A DNA stretch of 64,000 bases from Pseudomonas sp. MWU15-20650 (GCF_023242475.1 NZ_JALJFG010000004.1:124001-188000); one strand, 5' to 3'; positions 37,940-49,244 are shown, numbered from the stretch's first letter. Numbers and translations: made by a program. Notes: generated by a model not told the origin, from the letters alone.

Positions 37940-37970
37940 AAACCCGCGCCTGTCACCAGAGCGCGGGTTT
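37940..37970 (-). terminator. Terminator of asd
   Basis: 10-bp stem AAACCCGCGC/GCGCGGGTTT with an 11-nt loop, followed by TTTTTG on the minus strand, 20 nt after the asd stop. Confidence 0.75.
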
Positions 37971-37989
37971 CTCTTATTGCCTCAAGCGA

Positions 37990-39102
37990 TCAACGCTCAA
38001 GCAAGATCCGCAGCATACGACGCAACGGCTCAGCCGCGCCCCACAGCAGTTGGTCGCCAACGGTGAACGCGCCCAGGTATTGGGTGCCCATGTTCAGCTT
38101 GCGCAAACGGCCAACCGGCACATTCAGGGTGCCGGTGACCTTGGTCGGGCTCAGCTCCTGCATGCTGATGTCGCGGTTGTTCGGCACCAGCTTGACCCAG
38201 GGATTGTGCTGGCTGATCAACGACTCGATATCGGCGATCGGCACGTCCTTGTTCAGCTTGATGGTCAGCGCCTGGCTGTGGCAGCGCATGGCGCCGATGC
38301 GTACGCAGATACCGTCCACCGGGATCGGGTTCTTGAAACGACCCAGGATCTTGTTGGTCTCGGCCTGCGCCTTCCACTCTTCACGGCTCTGGCCGTTCGG
38401 CAGTTCCTTGTCGATCCATGGGATCAGGCTGCCCGCCAATGGCACACCGAAGTTCTCGGTCGGGTACGCATCGCTGCGCATGGCTTCGGCCACGCGGCGG
38501 TCGATATCAAGGATCGCACTGGCCGGGTCGGCCAGTTGATCGGCGACGGCGGCATGGGTCGCGCCCATCTGCTTGATCAGTTCACGCATGTTTTGCGCAC
38601 CGGCGCCGGAGGCCGCCTGATAGGTCATGGCGCTCATCCACTCGACCAGGCCGGCTTCGAACAAGCCACCCAGGCCCATCAGCATCAAGCTGACCGTGCA
38701 GTTGCCGCCGACGTAGTTCTTGGTGCCGGCATCCAATTGCTGGTCGATGACCTTGCGGTTGACCGGGTCGAGGATGATCACGGCATCGTCCTGCATGCGC
38801 AGGCTCGAGGCGGCGTCGATCCAGTAACCCTGCCAGCCGGCTTCGCGCAGCTTGGGGAAGACTTCGCTGGTGTAGTCGCCACCCTGGCAAGTCAGAATCA
38901 CGTCGAGGGTTTTCAGCTCTTCAATGCTGTAGGCGTCCTTGAGCGGGGCAATGTCCTTGCCCACGGACGGCCCTTGGCCACCTACGTTCGAAGTGGTGAA
39001 AAACACCGGCTCAATAAGATCGAAATCCTGCTCTTCCAGCATCCGCTGCATGAGCACGGAACCGACCATACCGCGCCAACCGATCAGACCTACACGTTTC
39101 AT
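37990..39102 (-). CDS. asd: Aspartate-semialdehyde dehydrogenase
   Basis: 370 aa. Makes aspartate semialdehyde for lysine, threonine, methionine and DAP synthesis. NADP site [13 protein letters not shown], catalytic Cys135 in [14 protein letters not shown], and the active-site His region near 270-280 ([15 protein letters not shown]). Length and Cys number match E. coli Asd. Its paralogue Usg downstream lacks the Cys. Confidence 0.97.
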   Translation of the reverse strand: MKRVGLIGWRGMVGSVLMQRMLEEQDFDLIEPVFFTTSNVGGQGPSVGKDIAPLKDAYSIEELKTLDVILTCQGGDYTSEVFPKLREAGWQGYWIDAASSLRMQDDAVIILDPVNRKVIDQQLDAGTKNYVGGNCTVSLMLMGLGGLFEAGLVEWMSAMTYQAASGAGAQNMRELIKQMGATHAAVADQLADPASAILDIDRRVAEAMRSDAYPTENFGVPLAGSLIPWIDKELPNGQSREEWKAQAETNKILGRFKNPIPVDGICVRIGAMRCHSQALTIKLNKDVPIADIESLISQHNPWVKLVPNNRDISMQELSPTKVTGTLNVPVGRLRKLNMGTQYLGAFTVGDQLLWGAAEPLRRMLRILLER

Positions 39103-39166
39103 CGCAACTACACCTTGTTAAAAAGTGGGCCGCCTTGCAGCGACAACTGCAAGCGGGCCCGAGAGA

Positions 39167-40249
<1,083 letters not shown>

Positions 40250-40302
40250 GCGTTCCTCATTTCATCAAGCGACCTGCCCATGGGCAGGTCGGGAAAAATC
40301 AA

Positions 40303-41067
40303 TCAGCGTTCGGCAAAGACCACCAGCACATCGGCGCTGAAGGTGCCGTCGGCCTGAATGTCGTAGTAATCTCGCACTTCCTGGCCCATCGCCTTTTGCA
40401 GCGCCAGGACTGCCGCGCGCAATACCTCTGGCGTGCGCATGCGCTCGACCCACGAGGTGTACTCCAGGCGCAGGCGCTGACGCAGGCTGCTGCGCACATG
40501 CAGACCGGACTCGCTGAGTTGCTGCATCCACTCGGCGGCGGAGTAATCACGCACGTGACTGGTGTCACGCAGCACTTCGACGGTTTGCAGGTAAGTGTCC
40601 AACAGCGGGCTACCCGGTGACAACACATCCACGAACGCCGCCACGCCACCCGGCTTGAGCACGCGGCGCACTTCGCGCAGGGCCAGGCCCAGGTCGCTCC
40701 AGTGATGGGCCGAATAGCGGCTGAACACGAAGTCGAATTCGCCGTCGGCAAATGGCAACCGTTCGGCGGCGCCGTGTACGGTGCGAATGTTGTCCAGACC
40801 ACGCTCCACGGCAGCGCCGGCGACCACGTCGAGCATCTGCTGGGACAGGTCGTAGGCGACCACCTCCTTGACCAGCGCTGCCACGTGAAAGCTGACATGA
40901 CCAGCACCGCAACCCAGGTCCAGCAGTCGCGCTGCGCCCTGCCCGGCCAGTTCGGCCTGGAGCAGCGCGAATTCGCTGCCTTGGGCGTGCACGGCACTGC
41001 TCAGGTAGGCCGAGGCTTGCTCGCCGAATTGTTTTTGCACGACTTGGGTGTGGGCGGTGCTGGTCAT
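40303..41067 (-). CDS. Class I SAM-dependent methyltransferase
   Basis: 254 aa from MTSTAHTQVVQKQFGEQ. SAM motif I LLDLGCGAGHVSFHVA (about 50-65), motif post-I VAYDLSQQMLD, motif II FDFVFSRYSAHHW and motif III LKPGGVAAFVD are clear, like UbiE/YcgJ-type small-molecule methyltransferases. Lies between leuD and leuB as in many Pseudomonas; substrate unknown and probably not part of leucine synthesis. Confidence 0.9.
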   Translation of the reverse strand: MTSTAHTQVVQKQFGEQASAYLSSAVHAQGSEFALLQAELAGQGAARLLDLGCGAGHVSFHVAALVKEVVAYDLSQQMLDVVAGAAVERGLDNIRTVHGAAERLPFADGEFDFVFSRYSAHHWSDLGLALREVRRVLKPGGVAAFVDVLSPGSPLLDTYLQTVEVLRDTSHVRDYSAAEWMQQLSESGLHVRSSLRQRLRLEYTSWVERMRTPEVLRAAVLALQKAMGQEVRDYYDIQADGTFSADVLVVFAER

Positions 41068-41105
41068 GGTGGTTTTCCTAGGGTTTTGGGGTGGTTGTAC
41101 TGGCG

Positions 41106-41191
41106 CTATCGCAGGCAAGCCAGCTCCCACAGTTGACCGAGTTCTTCATGAGAACACCGATCAATGTGGGAGTCGGGCTTGCCCGCGATGG
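41106..41191. repeat. REPIN upstream of the methyltransferase gene
   Basis: Inverted REP pair (41106-41131 and 41165-41191; CTATCGCAGGCAAGCC... and complement) of a second REP type (core GCGGGCAAGCC rather than GGGGCAAGCC). Confidence 0.8.
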
Positions 41192-41212
41192 GGCCGGCAC
41201 GGTTACCGCAAA

Positions 41213-41857
41213 TCAGGCATCGCGAAACAGCCAGGGCTGGCTCGCCCGGTGCTTGGTTTCAAACGCGGCAATCGCATCACCGTCCTGCAAGGTCAGGCCG
41301 ATATCGTCCAGGCCGTTGATCAGGCAGTGCTTACGGAAGGCGTCCACTTCAAAGTGGTACACCTTGCCATCCGGACGGGTCACGGTTTGCGCGGCCAGGT
41401 CGACGGTCAGCTGGTAGCCCGGATGGGCTTCCACCTGCTGGAACAACTCATCCACTTCGGCGTCGCTCAGGATGATCGGCAGCAAGCCATTCTTGAAACT
41501 GTTATTGAAGAAGATGTCGGCATAGCTCGGCGCAATGATGCTGCGAAAGCCATATTCTTCCAGGGCCCATGGCGCGTGCTCACGGCTGGAGCCACAACCG
41601 AAGTTTTCCCGGGCCAGCAACACGCTGGCACCTTGGTAGCGCTCGGCGTTGAGCACAAAGTCTTTGTTCAGCGGGCGCTTGGAGTTGTCCTGGTAGGCAT
41701 AGCCCACGTCCAGGTAGCGCCACTCGTCGAACAGGTTCGGGCCGAAACCGGTGCGCTTGATCGACTTCAAGAACTGCTTGGGGATGATCTGGTCGGTGTC
41801 CACGTTGGCACGGTCCAACGGCGCGACTAAACCTGTGTGTTGGGTAAAAGCTCTCAT
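41213..41857 (-). CDS. leuD: 3-isopropylmalate dehydratase small subunit
   Basis: 214 aa. N-terminal [22 protein letters not shown] and the swivelling-domain loop [14 protein letters not shown] are hallmarks. Forms isomerase with LeuC. Starts 10 nt after leuC. Confidence 0.97.
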   Translation of the reverse strand: MRAFTQHTGLVAPLDRANVDTDQIIPKQFLKSIKRTGFGPNLFDEWRYLDVGYAYQDNSKRPLNKDFVLNAERYQGASVLLARENFGCGSSREHAPWALEEYGFRSIIAPSYADIFFNNSFKNGLLPIILSDAEVDELFQQVEAHPGYQLTVDLAAQTVTRPDGKVYHFEVDAFRKHCLINGLDDIGLTLQDGDAIAAFETKHRASQPWLFRDA

Positions 41858-41867
41858 CGGGTCTTCC

Positions 41868-43286
41868 TCAGATCAATTCGCGAACGTCGATGAAACGACC
41901 GTTGACGGCAGCAGCGGCGGCCATGGCCGGGCTGACCAGGTGGGTACGGCCACCGGCACCCTGGCGCCCTTCGAAGTTACGGTTGGAGGTCGACGCGCAA
42001 TGCTCGCCCGACTCCAAGCGGTCCGGGTTCATCGCCAGGCACATGGAGCAGCCCGGCTCACGCCATTCAAAACCGGCTTCGAGGAAGATCTTATCCAGGC
42101 CCTCGGCCTCGGCCTGGGCTTTGACCAGACCAGAGCCCGGCACCACGATGGCCTGCTTGATGGTGGAGGCAACTTTACGGCCCTTGGCGATCACCGCCGC
42201 AGCGCGCAGGTCCTCGATCCGCGAGTTGGTGCACGAACCAATGAACACGCGATCCAGCTGAATGTCGGTGATCGCCTGGTTAGCCTTCAAGCCCATGTAT
42301 TTCAAAGCCCGTTCGATGGAGCCACGCTTGACCAGGTCGGCTTCCTGAGCCGGGTCCGGTACGTTCTGATCGACAGCCAGGACCATTTCCGGCGAGGTGC
42401 CCCAGCTGACTTGCGGCTTGATCTGGCTCGCGTCGAGCTCGACGACGGTATCGAACACCGCGTCGGCGTCGGAAACCAGGTCTTTCCAGGCTTCAACCGC
42501 CGCATCCCAATCGGCGCCTTGCGGAGCGAACGGGCGCCCCTTGACGTATTCAACGGTTTTTTCGTCTGCCGCCACCATGCCTACACGGGCGCCAGCCTCG
42601 ATGGACATGTTGCAGATGGTCATGCGGCCTTCGATGGACAGGTCGCGAATCGCGCTGCCGGCGAACTCGATGGCATGGCCGTTACCGCCGGCGGTGCCGA
42701 TCTTGCCGATCACGGCGAGCACGATGTCCTTGGCGGTCACGCCAAACGGCAACTGGCCTTCAACCCGCACCAGCATGTTCTTCATTTTCTTGGCAACCAG
42801 GCACTGGGTGGCGAACACATGTTCCACCTCGGAGGTGCCAATACCGTGGGCCAGGGCACCGAAAGCACCGTGGGTGGAGGTATGGGAGTCGCCACAGACC
42901 ACGGTCATGCCCGGCAAGGTCGCGCCCTGCTCCGGGCCGATCACGTGGACGATGCCTTGACGCACGTCATTCATCTTGAATTCAGTGATGCCATATTCGT
43001 CGCAATAGTCGTCGAGGGTTTGCACTTGCAAACGTGAGACCTGGTCGACAATGGCTTCGATACCGCCCTTGCGCTCCGGGGTGGTCGGCACGTTGTGGTC
43101 CGGGGTGGCAATGATGGAGTCGACGCGCCAAGGTTTGCGCCCGGCCAGCCGCAGGCCTTCGAACGCTTGGGGCGAGGTCACTTCATGGATGATGTGACGG
43201 TCGATATAGATCAGCGACGAGCCATCATCGCGCCGTTTCACTTCATGGGAATCCCAAAGCTTGTCGTAAAGCGTTTTGCCGGCCAT
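41868..43286 (-). CDS. leuC: 3-isopropylmalate dehydratase large subunit
   Basis: 472 aa from [11 protein letters not shown] (an in-frame upstream start is unlikely). The aconitase-type Fe-S cluster ligands are in [13 protein letters not shown] and [33 protein letters not shown] is the substrate loop. With LeuD isomerises isopropylmalate. Divergent LysR gene may regulate it. Confidence 0.97.
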   Translation of the reverse strand: MAGKTLYDKLWDSHEVKRRDDGSSLIYIDRHIIHEVTSPQAFEGLRLAGRKPWRVDSIIATPDHNVPTTPERKGGIEAIVDQVSRLQVQTLDDYCDEYGITEFKMNDVRQGIVHVIGPEQGATLPGMTVVCGDSHTSTHGAFGALAHGIGTSEVEHVFATQCLVAKKMKNMLVRVEGQLPFGVTAKDIVLAVIGKIGTAGGNGHAIEFAGSAIRDLSIEGRMTICNMSIEAGARVGMVAADEKTVEYVKGRPFAPQGADWDAAVEAWKDLVSDADAVFDTVVELDASQIKPQVSWGTSPEMVLAVDQNVPDPAQEADLVKRGSIERALKYMGLKANQAITDIQLDRVFIGSCTNSRIEDLRAAAVIAKGRKVASTIKQAIVVPGSGLVKAQAEAEGLDKIFLEAGFEWREPGCSMCLAMNPDRLESGEHCASTSNRNFEGRQGAGGRTHLVSPAMAAAAAVNGRFIDVRELI

Positions 43287-43433
43287 CAGTCGGTCCTCAT
43301 CATCGATCTTTCTATGCCCCGGGCCTTGAGACATTCAATAACCCTTTGGCTTGTGAGGCTGATGGTATGGCGCTACATTAAATAACTCAAATTCATATTT
43401 TTTATGCTTTGGATTACCAACTGGAATACAACA

Positions 43434-44324
43434 ATGGACTTGGCCAACCTCAACGCCTTTATCGCCATCGCCGAGACCGGCAGCTTCTCCGGCGCCGGTG
43501 AACGCCTGCACCTGACGCAACCGGCCATCAGCAAGCGTATCGCCGGCCTGGAGCAACAACTGAAGGTGCGCCTGTTTGATCGCCTGGGCCGTGAAGTGGG
43601 CCTGACCGAAGCCGGGCGCGCCCTGCTGCCGCGCGCTTATCAGATACTCAACGTGCTGGATGACACTCGCCGCGCCCTCACGAACCTGACCGGTGAAGTC
43701 AGCGGGCGCCTGACACTGGCCACCAGCCACCACATCGGCTTGCACCGCCTGCCACCGATCCTGCGCGCCTTTACACGCAAATACCCGAACGTAGCGTTGG
43801 ATATTCAGTTTCTGGATTCGGAAGTGGCCTACGAAGAAATCCTCCACGGCCGCGCTGAAGTGGCAGTGATAACCCTGGCGCCGGAACCCCACAACCTGGT
43901 GCGCGCCACACCGGTCTGGGATGACCCGCTGGATTTCGTGGTGGCGCCGGAGCACAACCTGATCAATAACGGCTCCGTCAGCCTGGCTGACATCGCCGGG
44001 CACCCGGCGGTATTTCCCGGCGGTAACACCTTTACCCACCACATCGTCAGCCGACTGTTCGAGGCCCAGGGCCTGACGCCGAATATCGCGATGAGCACTA
44101 ACTATCTGGAAACCATCAAGATGATGGTCTCCATCGGCCTGGCCTGGAGCGTGCTGCCACGCACCATGCTCGATGATCAGGTCGCAAGTATCGCTTTGCC
44201 GGGCATACAGCTCAGTCGCCAGCTAGGCTATATCGTGCACACCGAAAGGACGCTGTCGAACGCTGCGCGGGCTTTCATGAGCCTATTGGATGCACAGGTC
44301 GATCTGCCACGGATACCGGCATGA
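43434..44324 (+). CDS. LysR-family regulator divergent from leuC
   Basis: 296 aa from MDLANLNAFIAIAETGSFS. Winged helix (residues 1-60, LHLTQPAISKRIAGLEQQL), then a substrate-binding domain (RLTLATSHHIGLHRLPPILRAF). Start at 43434 chosen because it is the canonical LysR N-terminus. The shared 147-nt gap with leuC suggests it controls leuCD or its own expression; the effector may be a leucine precursor, an inference from position. Confidence 0.88.
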   Translation: MDLANLNAFIAIAETGSFSGAGERLHLTQPAISKRIAGLEQQLKVRLFDRLGREVGLTEAGRALLPRAYQILNVLDDTRRALTNLTGEVSGRLTLATSHHIGLHRLPPILRAFTRKYPNVALDIQFLDSEVAYEEILHGRAEVAVITLAPEPHNLVRATPVWDDPLDFVVAPEHNLINNGSVSLADIAGHPAVFPGGNTFTHHIVSRLFEAQGLTPNIAMSTNYLETIKMMVSIGLAWSVLPRTMLDDQVASIALPGIQLSRQLGYIVHTERTLSNAARAFMSLLDAQVDLPRIPA

Positions 44325-44389
44325 CACTGTGCGTCCTCAGGTTGTAAGCAAAACCGCGCTGTTTCCCATCGAGCCAAGGCCCTTTGATA

Positions 44390-47300
44390 ATGCGCAACCC
44401 CGTTGACTCCGTGCCACCCCTGCCCCGCATTTACGCCCTGGACCCTCAAGAGGCGGAACAAAGCTGGGAAAGCGCCCCGCAACTGCTGGCGGCACTCAAT
44501 GCCGCCCGCCTGGGCGCCTGGTGCTGGGAAATCGACACCGGGCGGATAAGTTGGTCACGGGGCACCCAAGCACTCTTTGGCTTTGACCCTCACCACCCGA
44601 TGCCCAAGGACCTCGATTACCTTGACCTGCTGGCACCGCAGGACAGCGCCCGCGTTGTGCGGGCTTTTCATGCCGTCCTGGCCGGCGCCCCACTCGAGCA
44701 GGCCATGCATCACCGCATCCAGTGGCCCGATGGCAGCCTGCACTGGCTGGAAATCAGCGGCAGCCTGGCCCCAGACAAAAACGGCCGCCGCCGAATGATC
44801 GGGGTCATCCGCGAGATCACCCACCAGCGCGAGCGCGAACACGCCCTCAGTCACTCGGAAAAGCGCTTCGCCACGCTCTTCCACTTGTGCCCGAACATGG
44901 TGTTGCTGACGCGCCAGGCCGATGGTCGGATCAGCGAAGCCAACCGGCATTTCGAGATGCTGTTCGGCTGGCCAGTGACCGATGTGATTGGTCGCACCAC
45001 CCTGGAACTGGGCCTGTGGCGCTACCCGGAGCAGCGGGCGCTGCTGGTCAAGGCCACTCAGCGTCAAGGCGAACCCATCACCATGGAAGTAGAGTTCTGC
45101 GCCAGCAACGGGCAGATCCACGACGGCACGCTCAGCGCCCAGAAGGTTGAGCTGGAAGGCGAGGCTTATTTGATCAGCACCTTCCTCGACACCACCGAAC
45201 GCAAAAACGCAGAGCAAGCGCTCAAGGACAGCCAGGAGCGCCTGGATCTGGCTCTGGATTCGGCGCAATTGGGCACTTGGGACTGGCACATCCCCAGCGG
45301 CATGCTCTACGGTTCAGCGCGTGCCGCTCAACTGCACGGGCTGGAACCCTTACCGTTCCATGAGTCGTTCGATGCATTTTTTGAAGGCATGTCCGATGAG
45401 GATCGCGAGGGCATGCGCAACGCCTACCGCAGCCTGCGCGAAGGTCCGGACGGTAACTATCAGCTGACCTACCGCGTACTGCTGGAGGACGGCAGCCCAC
45501 GCTACCTGGAAAGCCGTGCACGCCTCTATCGCGACGAAGCAGGCAAACCCTTGCGCATGGCGGGCACCTTGCTTGATATCACCGACCAGGTTGAGCGCGA
45601 GCAACGCCTGAGCGCGTCCGAAGAAAAATTCGCCAGCCTGTTCCAGGCCAGCCCCGACCCTATCTGCGTCACGTGCCTGGACAGTGGCGTATTTATCGAG
45701 ATCAACCCGGCGTTCACCCAGACCTTTGGCTGGACAGCCGCCGAGGTGCTCGACAGAAGTGCCGAGCAGATCGGCCTGTGGGACGACTCCAGCAAGCGCC
45801 TGCAACGTATCGAGCGGGTCATCCGCGAACAGTCGCTGAGCAATGTGGCCATCGTGGTGCATCACAAGGACGGCCAGAGCCTGACCTGCATGATTTCCAG
45901 CCGGTTGATCAAAGTCAGTGAGCAGCCATGCATCGTCACCACACTCAGGGATATCACCCAGCAACAGCGCTCGGAAGCCGCGCTCAAAGCCAGTGAAGAG
46001 AAGTTCGCCAAGGCGTTCCATTCCAGCCCCGACGCCATTTCCATCACCGAACGCGACACCGGTCGCTATGTCGAGGTCAATGACGGATTTTGCCGCCTGA
46101 CCGGTTATCGAGCCGAAGAAGCCATTGGCCTCACCCTGTACCAGATCGGCATATGGGCCGATGAGAACCAGCGGGCCGCCCTGTTGGCTGAACTGCAGAT
46201 CAAGGGCCGCATTCATCACCTTGAAATGCTCTGGCACAATAAAAATGGCGTCCTGTTGGCAGTGGAGGTCTCGGTCGAGCCCATCACCCTGAATGAAACC
46301 CCTTGCCTGTTACTGACCGCGCGGGACGTCAGCCTGCTGAAAAACGCCCAGGCGCAGATCCGCCACCTGGCCTATCACGACCCCCTCACCAACCTGCCCA
46401 ACCGAGCGCTGCTGATGGACCGCCTGAGCCAGCAGATCGCCCTGCTCAAGCGCCACAACCTGCGCGGTGCCCTGCTGTTCCTCGACCTTGACCACTTCAA
46501 GCACATTAACGACTCCCTCGGTCACCCAGTGGGCGACACCGTGCTGAAAATCGTCACGGCACGCCTGGAAGCCAGCGTGCGCATGGAGGACACCGTGGCA
46601 CGCCTGGGCGGGGATGAATTTGTGGTGCTGCTCAGCGGCCTGGAGGGCACGCGCCAGGACGTCAGCCACCAGGTGCAGGAGCTGGCCGATACGCTGCGCG
46701 AGTTGCTCTCGGAACCGATGTTCCTCGACGGCCACCGCTTGCAGGTCACGCCCAGCATCGGCGTGGCGCTGATTCCCGACCACGGCACCACGCCGGCCGA
46801 CCTGCTCAAGCGCGCCGACATCGCCCTGTACCGCGCCAAGGATTCGGGGCGCAACACAACGCAAATGTTCCACAACAGCATGCAGAAGACCGCCAGCGAG
46901 CGGCTACGGATGGAAACCGATCTGCGCCTGGCCTTGTCACGCGGCGAGTTCAGCGTGCATTACCAACCCCAGGTCGACGCGCGCGGCAATAAGATTGTCG
47001 GGGCCGAGGCACTGGTGCGCTGGCAACATCCCCAGTTGGGTGCGCAGTCGCCGGCTGAATTTATCAAGGTGTTGGAAGACAGCGGCCTGATCCTGGAAGT
47101 CGGCACCTGGATTCTCGATGAAGCCTGCGGCGCATTTGCGAAGTTGATTGCCGAAGGTCTGGTAGACCCCCTCAATTTCAGCCTGTGCGTCAATATCAGC
47201 CCTCGCCAGTTTCGCCAAAACGACTTTGTTGAACGGGTGGAGCACAGCCTCAAGCAGCACCAGTTGCCCTACAGCCTGTTGAAACTCGAAATCACCGAAG

Positions 47301-47668
47301 GCATCGTGATCCAGAACCTGGACGACACCGTGGTGAAGATGCGTCGCCTGAAAAAACTCGGCGTGAGCTTCGCGATGGATGACTTCGGCACCGGTTACTC
47401 CTCCCTGACCTACCTCAAGCGCCTGCCGGTGGATGCGCTGAAAATCGACCAGTCCTTCGTACGTGATGCAACTCACGACCCTAACGATGCAGAGATCATC
47501 CGCGCCATTGTGGCCATGGCGCGCAGCTTGAACCTGGAAGTGATCGCCGAAGGCGTGGAAACCCCGGAGCAACTGGCGTTCCTGCAAAAGCTGGGCTGCC
47601 ATTTGTTCCAGGGTTATTTGCACAGCCGGCCACTGCCGATCGAGGGGTTCAGACGCTTGCTGCTATAG
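44390..47668 (+). CDS. Five-PAS, GGDEF and EAL protein (c-di-GMP turnover)
   Basis: 1092 aa, no membrane segment. Five PAS modules are visible (starts near residues 25, 160, 280, 410 and 535, e.g. FATLFHLCPNMVLLT, KFASLFQASPDPICV, KFAKAFHSSPDAISI). The GGDEF domain has RMED-TVARL-GGDEF near 730-745, so the allosteric I-site RxxD five residues upstream is intact. The EAL domain has GAEALVRW (about 870), and DDFGTGYSSLTYLKRLP. Both motifs look catalytically competent, so it may make or degrade c-di-GMP in response to cytoplasmic signals. Confidence 0.93.
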   Translation: MRNPVDSVPPLPRIYALDPQEAEQSWESAPQLLAALNAARLGAWCWEIDTGRISWSRGTQALFGFDPHHPMPKDLDYLDLLAPQDSARVVRAFHAVLAGAPLEQAMHHRIQWPDGSLHWLEISGSLAPDKNGRRRMIGVIREITHQREREHALSHSEKRFATLFHLCPNMVLLTRQADGRISEANRHFEMLFGWPVTDVIGRTTLELGLWRYPEQRALLVKATQRQGEPITMEVEFCASNGQIHDGTLSAQKVELEGEAYLISTFLDTTERKNAEQALKDSQERLDLALDSAQLGTWDWHIPSGMLYGSARAAQLHGLEPLPFHESFDAFFEGMSDEDREGMRNAYRSLREGPDGNYQLTYRVLLEDGSPRYLESRARLYRDEAGKPLRMAGTLLDITDQVEREQRLSASEEKFASLFQASPDPICVTCLDSGVFIEINPAFTQTFGWTAAEVLDRSAEQIGLWDDSSKRLQRIERVIREQSLSNVAIVVHHKDGQSLTCMISSRLIKVSEQPCIVTTLRDITQQQRSEAALKASEEKFAKAFHSSPDAISITERDTGRYVEVNDGFCRLTGYRAEEAIGLTLYQIGIWADENQRAALLAELQIKGRIHHLEMLWHNKNGVLLAVEVSVEPITLNETPCLLLTARDVSLLKNAQAQIRHLAYHDPLTNLPNRALLMDRLSQQIALLKRHNLRGALLFLDLDHFKHINDSLGHPVGDTVLKIVTARLEASVRMEDTVARLGGDEFVVLLSGLEGTRQDVSHQVQELADTLRELLSEPMFLDGHRLQVTPSIGVALIPDHGTTPADLLKRADIALYRAKDSGRNTTQMFHNSMQKTASERLRMETDLRLALSRGEFSVHYQPQVDARGNKIVGAEALVRWQHPQLGAQSPAEFIKVLEDSGLILEVGTWILDEACGAFAKLIAEGLVDPLNFSLCVNISPRQFRQNDFVERVEHSLKQHQLPYSLLKLEITEGIVIQNLDDTVVKMRRLKKLGVSFAMDDFGTGYSSLTYLKRLPVDALKIDQSFVRDATHDPNDAEIIRAIVAMARSLNLEVIAEGVETPEQLAFLQKLGCHLFQGYLHSRPLPIEGFRRLLL

Positions 47669-47692
47669 GCGCCACGCTGGTTTCAAGGCGGG

Positions 47693-48649
47693 TCAGATCA
47701 GCGCTACGGCCTGACCTCTGGTAGGTACCGCGCCCCGGCGCCCCCACAACTCTTCACGACCGTTAATGACCGCCACCGAATGCCCCGTGCGATTGCACAT
47801 GCCCACTTGCCCACGGGCGAGGTCGCGTACAGAAACCGTCTTCATATGACGCTTCAACCCCAACCGCAGGAACCCCTCCCCGGGCCCACGCTCATCTTCC
47901 CCATCGTTCAAGCTACGTATCGCGGCCTGAAAACTTCGACCCGCCGTACGATCGTTATTTTCCATCTGTGCACGCTTGGCACTGACAGCAAAGAGAAATT
48001 GCGCATCCTTGAGCATGCCCTTGTCCGGTCCAAAAAATTGCGCGCCGCGCGCACCTTCGCTCAGTTCGCGATCCGTCAGGGAGAGCTGAAAATCATCACG
48101 CATCACAACCTTATAGCCGCCGTTGACTTTGGTTACGCTCTTGAAAATATCCGTAGGGCTTTGGCCAAAGCGATACATCGCAGCCTTGATAGCCGACACC
48201 GTCACACAATTGCCATCGGGGCCCTGGCGAAATCCACTCCAGATATTGTCCGGTCTTGCACCGTTTCGCTTATTCGAAAGGCCAGGGATATTCGTAGCGA
48301 CATCTGGCGTCGGTGGCAACGGCTCGGGCACGACCTGCGGAATAACCGGCGGTGGCGTCGGAACAGTCTCCGGCACAAACTTTTCTTTATGATCAGATAC
48401 AAGATTGAGAAGCTTGGTAAAAAAGGACGTCAACATCGCCAGCAACGCGTTGAGACTTTCCGTGTGTTCACTCACGCCTGCACGTTCCCCCTCCCCCGCA
48501 TAGGGCAGTGCATAGGACACCTTTTTAACATCTTCGGAAACCGGCTCCGAGGAAAAGCCGCGATCATTACTTGCACGTGTGGCATCACCGGCTATCACCG
48601 GCCTGACATCAATGATGCGTGCAATATTATTAATTTTAAAATCCGACAT
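47693..48649 (-). CDS. Putative type III effector with papain-like Cys/His/Asn residues
   Basis: 318 aa, no signal peptide or membrane domain beyond a short hydrophobic helix (residues 66-84). A Pro/Val-rich linker (about 92-120) precedes a C-terminal domain with GPDGNCVTVSAIKAAM (Cys148) and NRTGHSVAVINGREELWG (His290, Asn296), a Cys-His-Asn arrangement as in papain-like peptidases. I do not recognise a named family. It is the second gene of an operon behind an hrp box (49217-49244). Soluble, linker-rich architecture and HrpL-type control fit a T3SS effector; activity is inferred. Confidence 0.62.
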   Translation of the reverse strand: MSDFKINNIARIIDVRPVIAGDATRASNDRGFSSEPVSEDVKKVSYALPYAGEGERAGVSEHTESLNALLAMLTSFFTKLLNLVSDHKEKFVPETVPTPPPVIPQVVPEPLPPTPDVATNIPGLSNKRNGARPDNIWSGFRQGPDGNCVTVSAIKAAMYRFGQSPTDIFKSVTKVNGGYKVVMRDDFQLSLTDRELSEGARGAQFFGPDKGMLKDAQFLFAVSAKRAQMENNDRTAGRSFQAAIRSLNDGEDERGPGEGFLRLGLKRHMKTVSVRDLARGQVGMCNRTGHSVAVINGREELWGRRGAVPTRGQAVALI

Positions 48650-48736
48650 ATATCACCCCGTGTGCAGGTAACTCTTCAGCTGATGCCAACCGAAGAAATG
48701 AATACTGTAATAAACCACTGAGACACCGCAGAAGAT

Positions 48737-49149
48737 TCAAGACCGCAAAGTTGGCCGATGCTTGACGCTGACATCGGCGCCCGGCTTGGGCGCCGGCGGC
48801 AGGACTGGTTTGCTTTCATCCGGCACCACCGTTTGCTCGCGCGCATCTGGCGGTACTTTTAATGGGTCTAGCTGAGGCTTGATGTGACGCGCAGGGGTTG
48901 GCCGGATAAACGTTCACGTATGGCGTTGAAGATCAACTCAAGCCTGCCAAACACTTGGCTGAGCGCAGTATCTGCAGTCAGCATCTTATTATCCAAGCCC
49001 GGTGCATTGGGTACCTTGGGGATAGTTGTCCCAAAGGGCGGGACGTTCGAGTTCAAGCGGGTTGTCGCGGGAGAAACAGTACGCTGATCCAAACCGGCAG
49101 CCTCATTTTTTAACAGGCGCGGATGATTAATCGACAGGGACATACTCAA
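48737..49149 (-). pseudogene. Frameshifted effector-like gene, N-terminal relative of the downstream protein
   Basis: The open frame 48868-49149 gives 93 aa (MSMSLSINHPRL..., no acidic residue in the first 12, then a helix LSQVFGRLELIFNAIRERL near 62-82) ending in a stop soon after SGQP. In another frame, the DNA continues with a Pro-rich stretch (IKPQLDPLKVPPDAREQTVV, then LPPAPKPGADVSVKHRP) to a stop at 48737-48739. A one-base shift around the CCCC run would join them. N-terminus, helix, then proline linker copies the layout of the downstream gene, but the catalytic domain is missing. It may be a decayed duplicate, or a short working protein. Confidence 0.5.
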
Positions 49150-49216
49150 GTTCCTTACTCAATACAGCGATAGTGTAATTCGCCGGAAACAACAGCGTTG
49201 CTTCACAGCCCTTACC

Positions 49217-49244
49217 TTCGTGGAGAGTTAACCTATTGAGTTCC
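49217..49244 (-). promoter_or_regulatory. hrp box (HrpL/RspL-type ECF sigma promoter)
   Basis: On the minus strand GGAACTCA, 13 nt, CCACGAA: a match to the extended hrp-box consensus GGAACYNA-N13/14-CCACNNA used by HrpL in P. syringae and RspL in P. fluorescens. The CCAC end lies 67 nt upstream of the ATG at 49149, the usual distance. No competing gene lies in the 49150-49507 interval. Confidence 0.7.
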
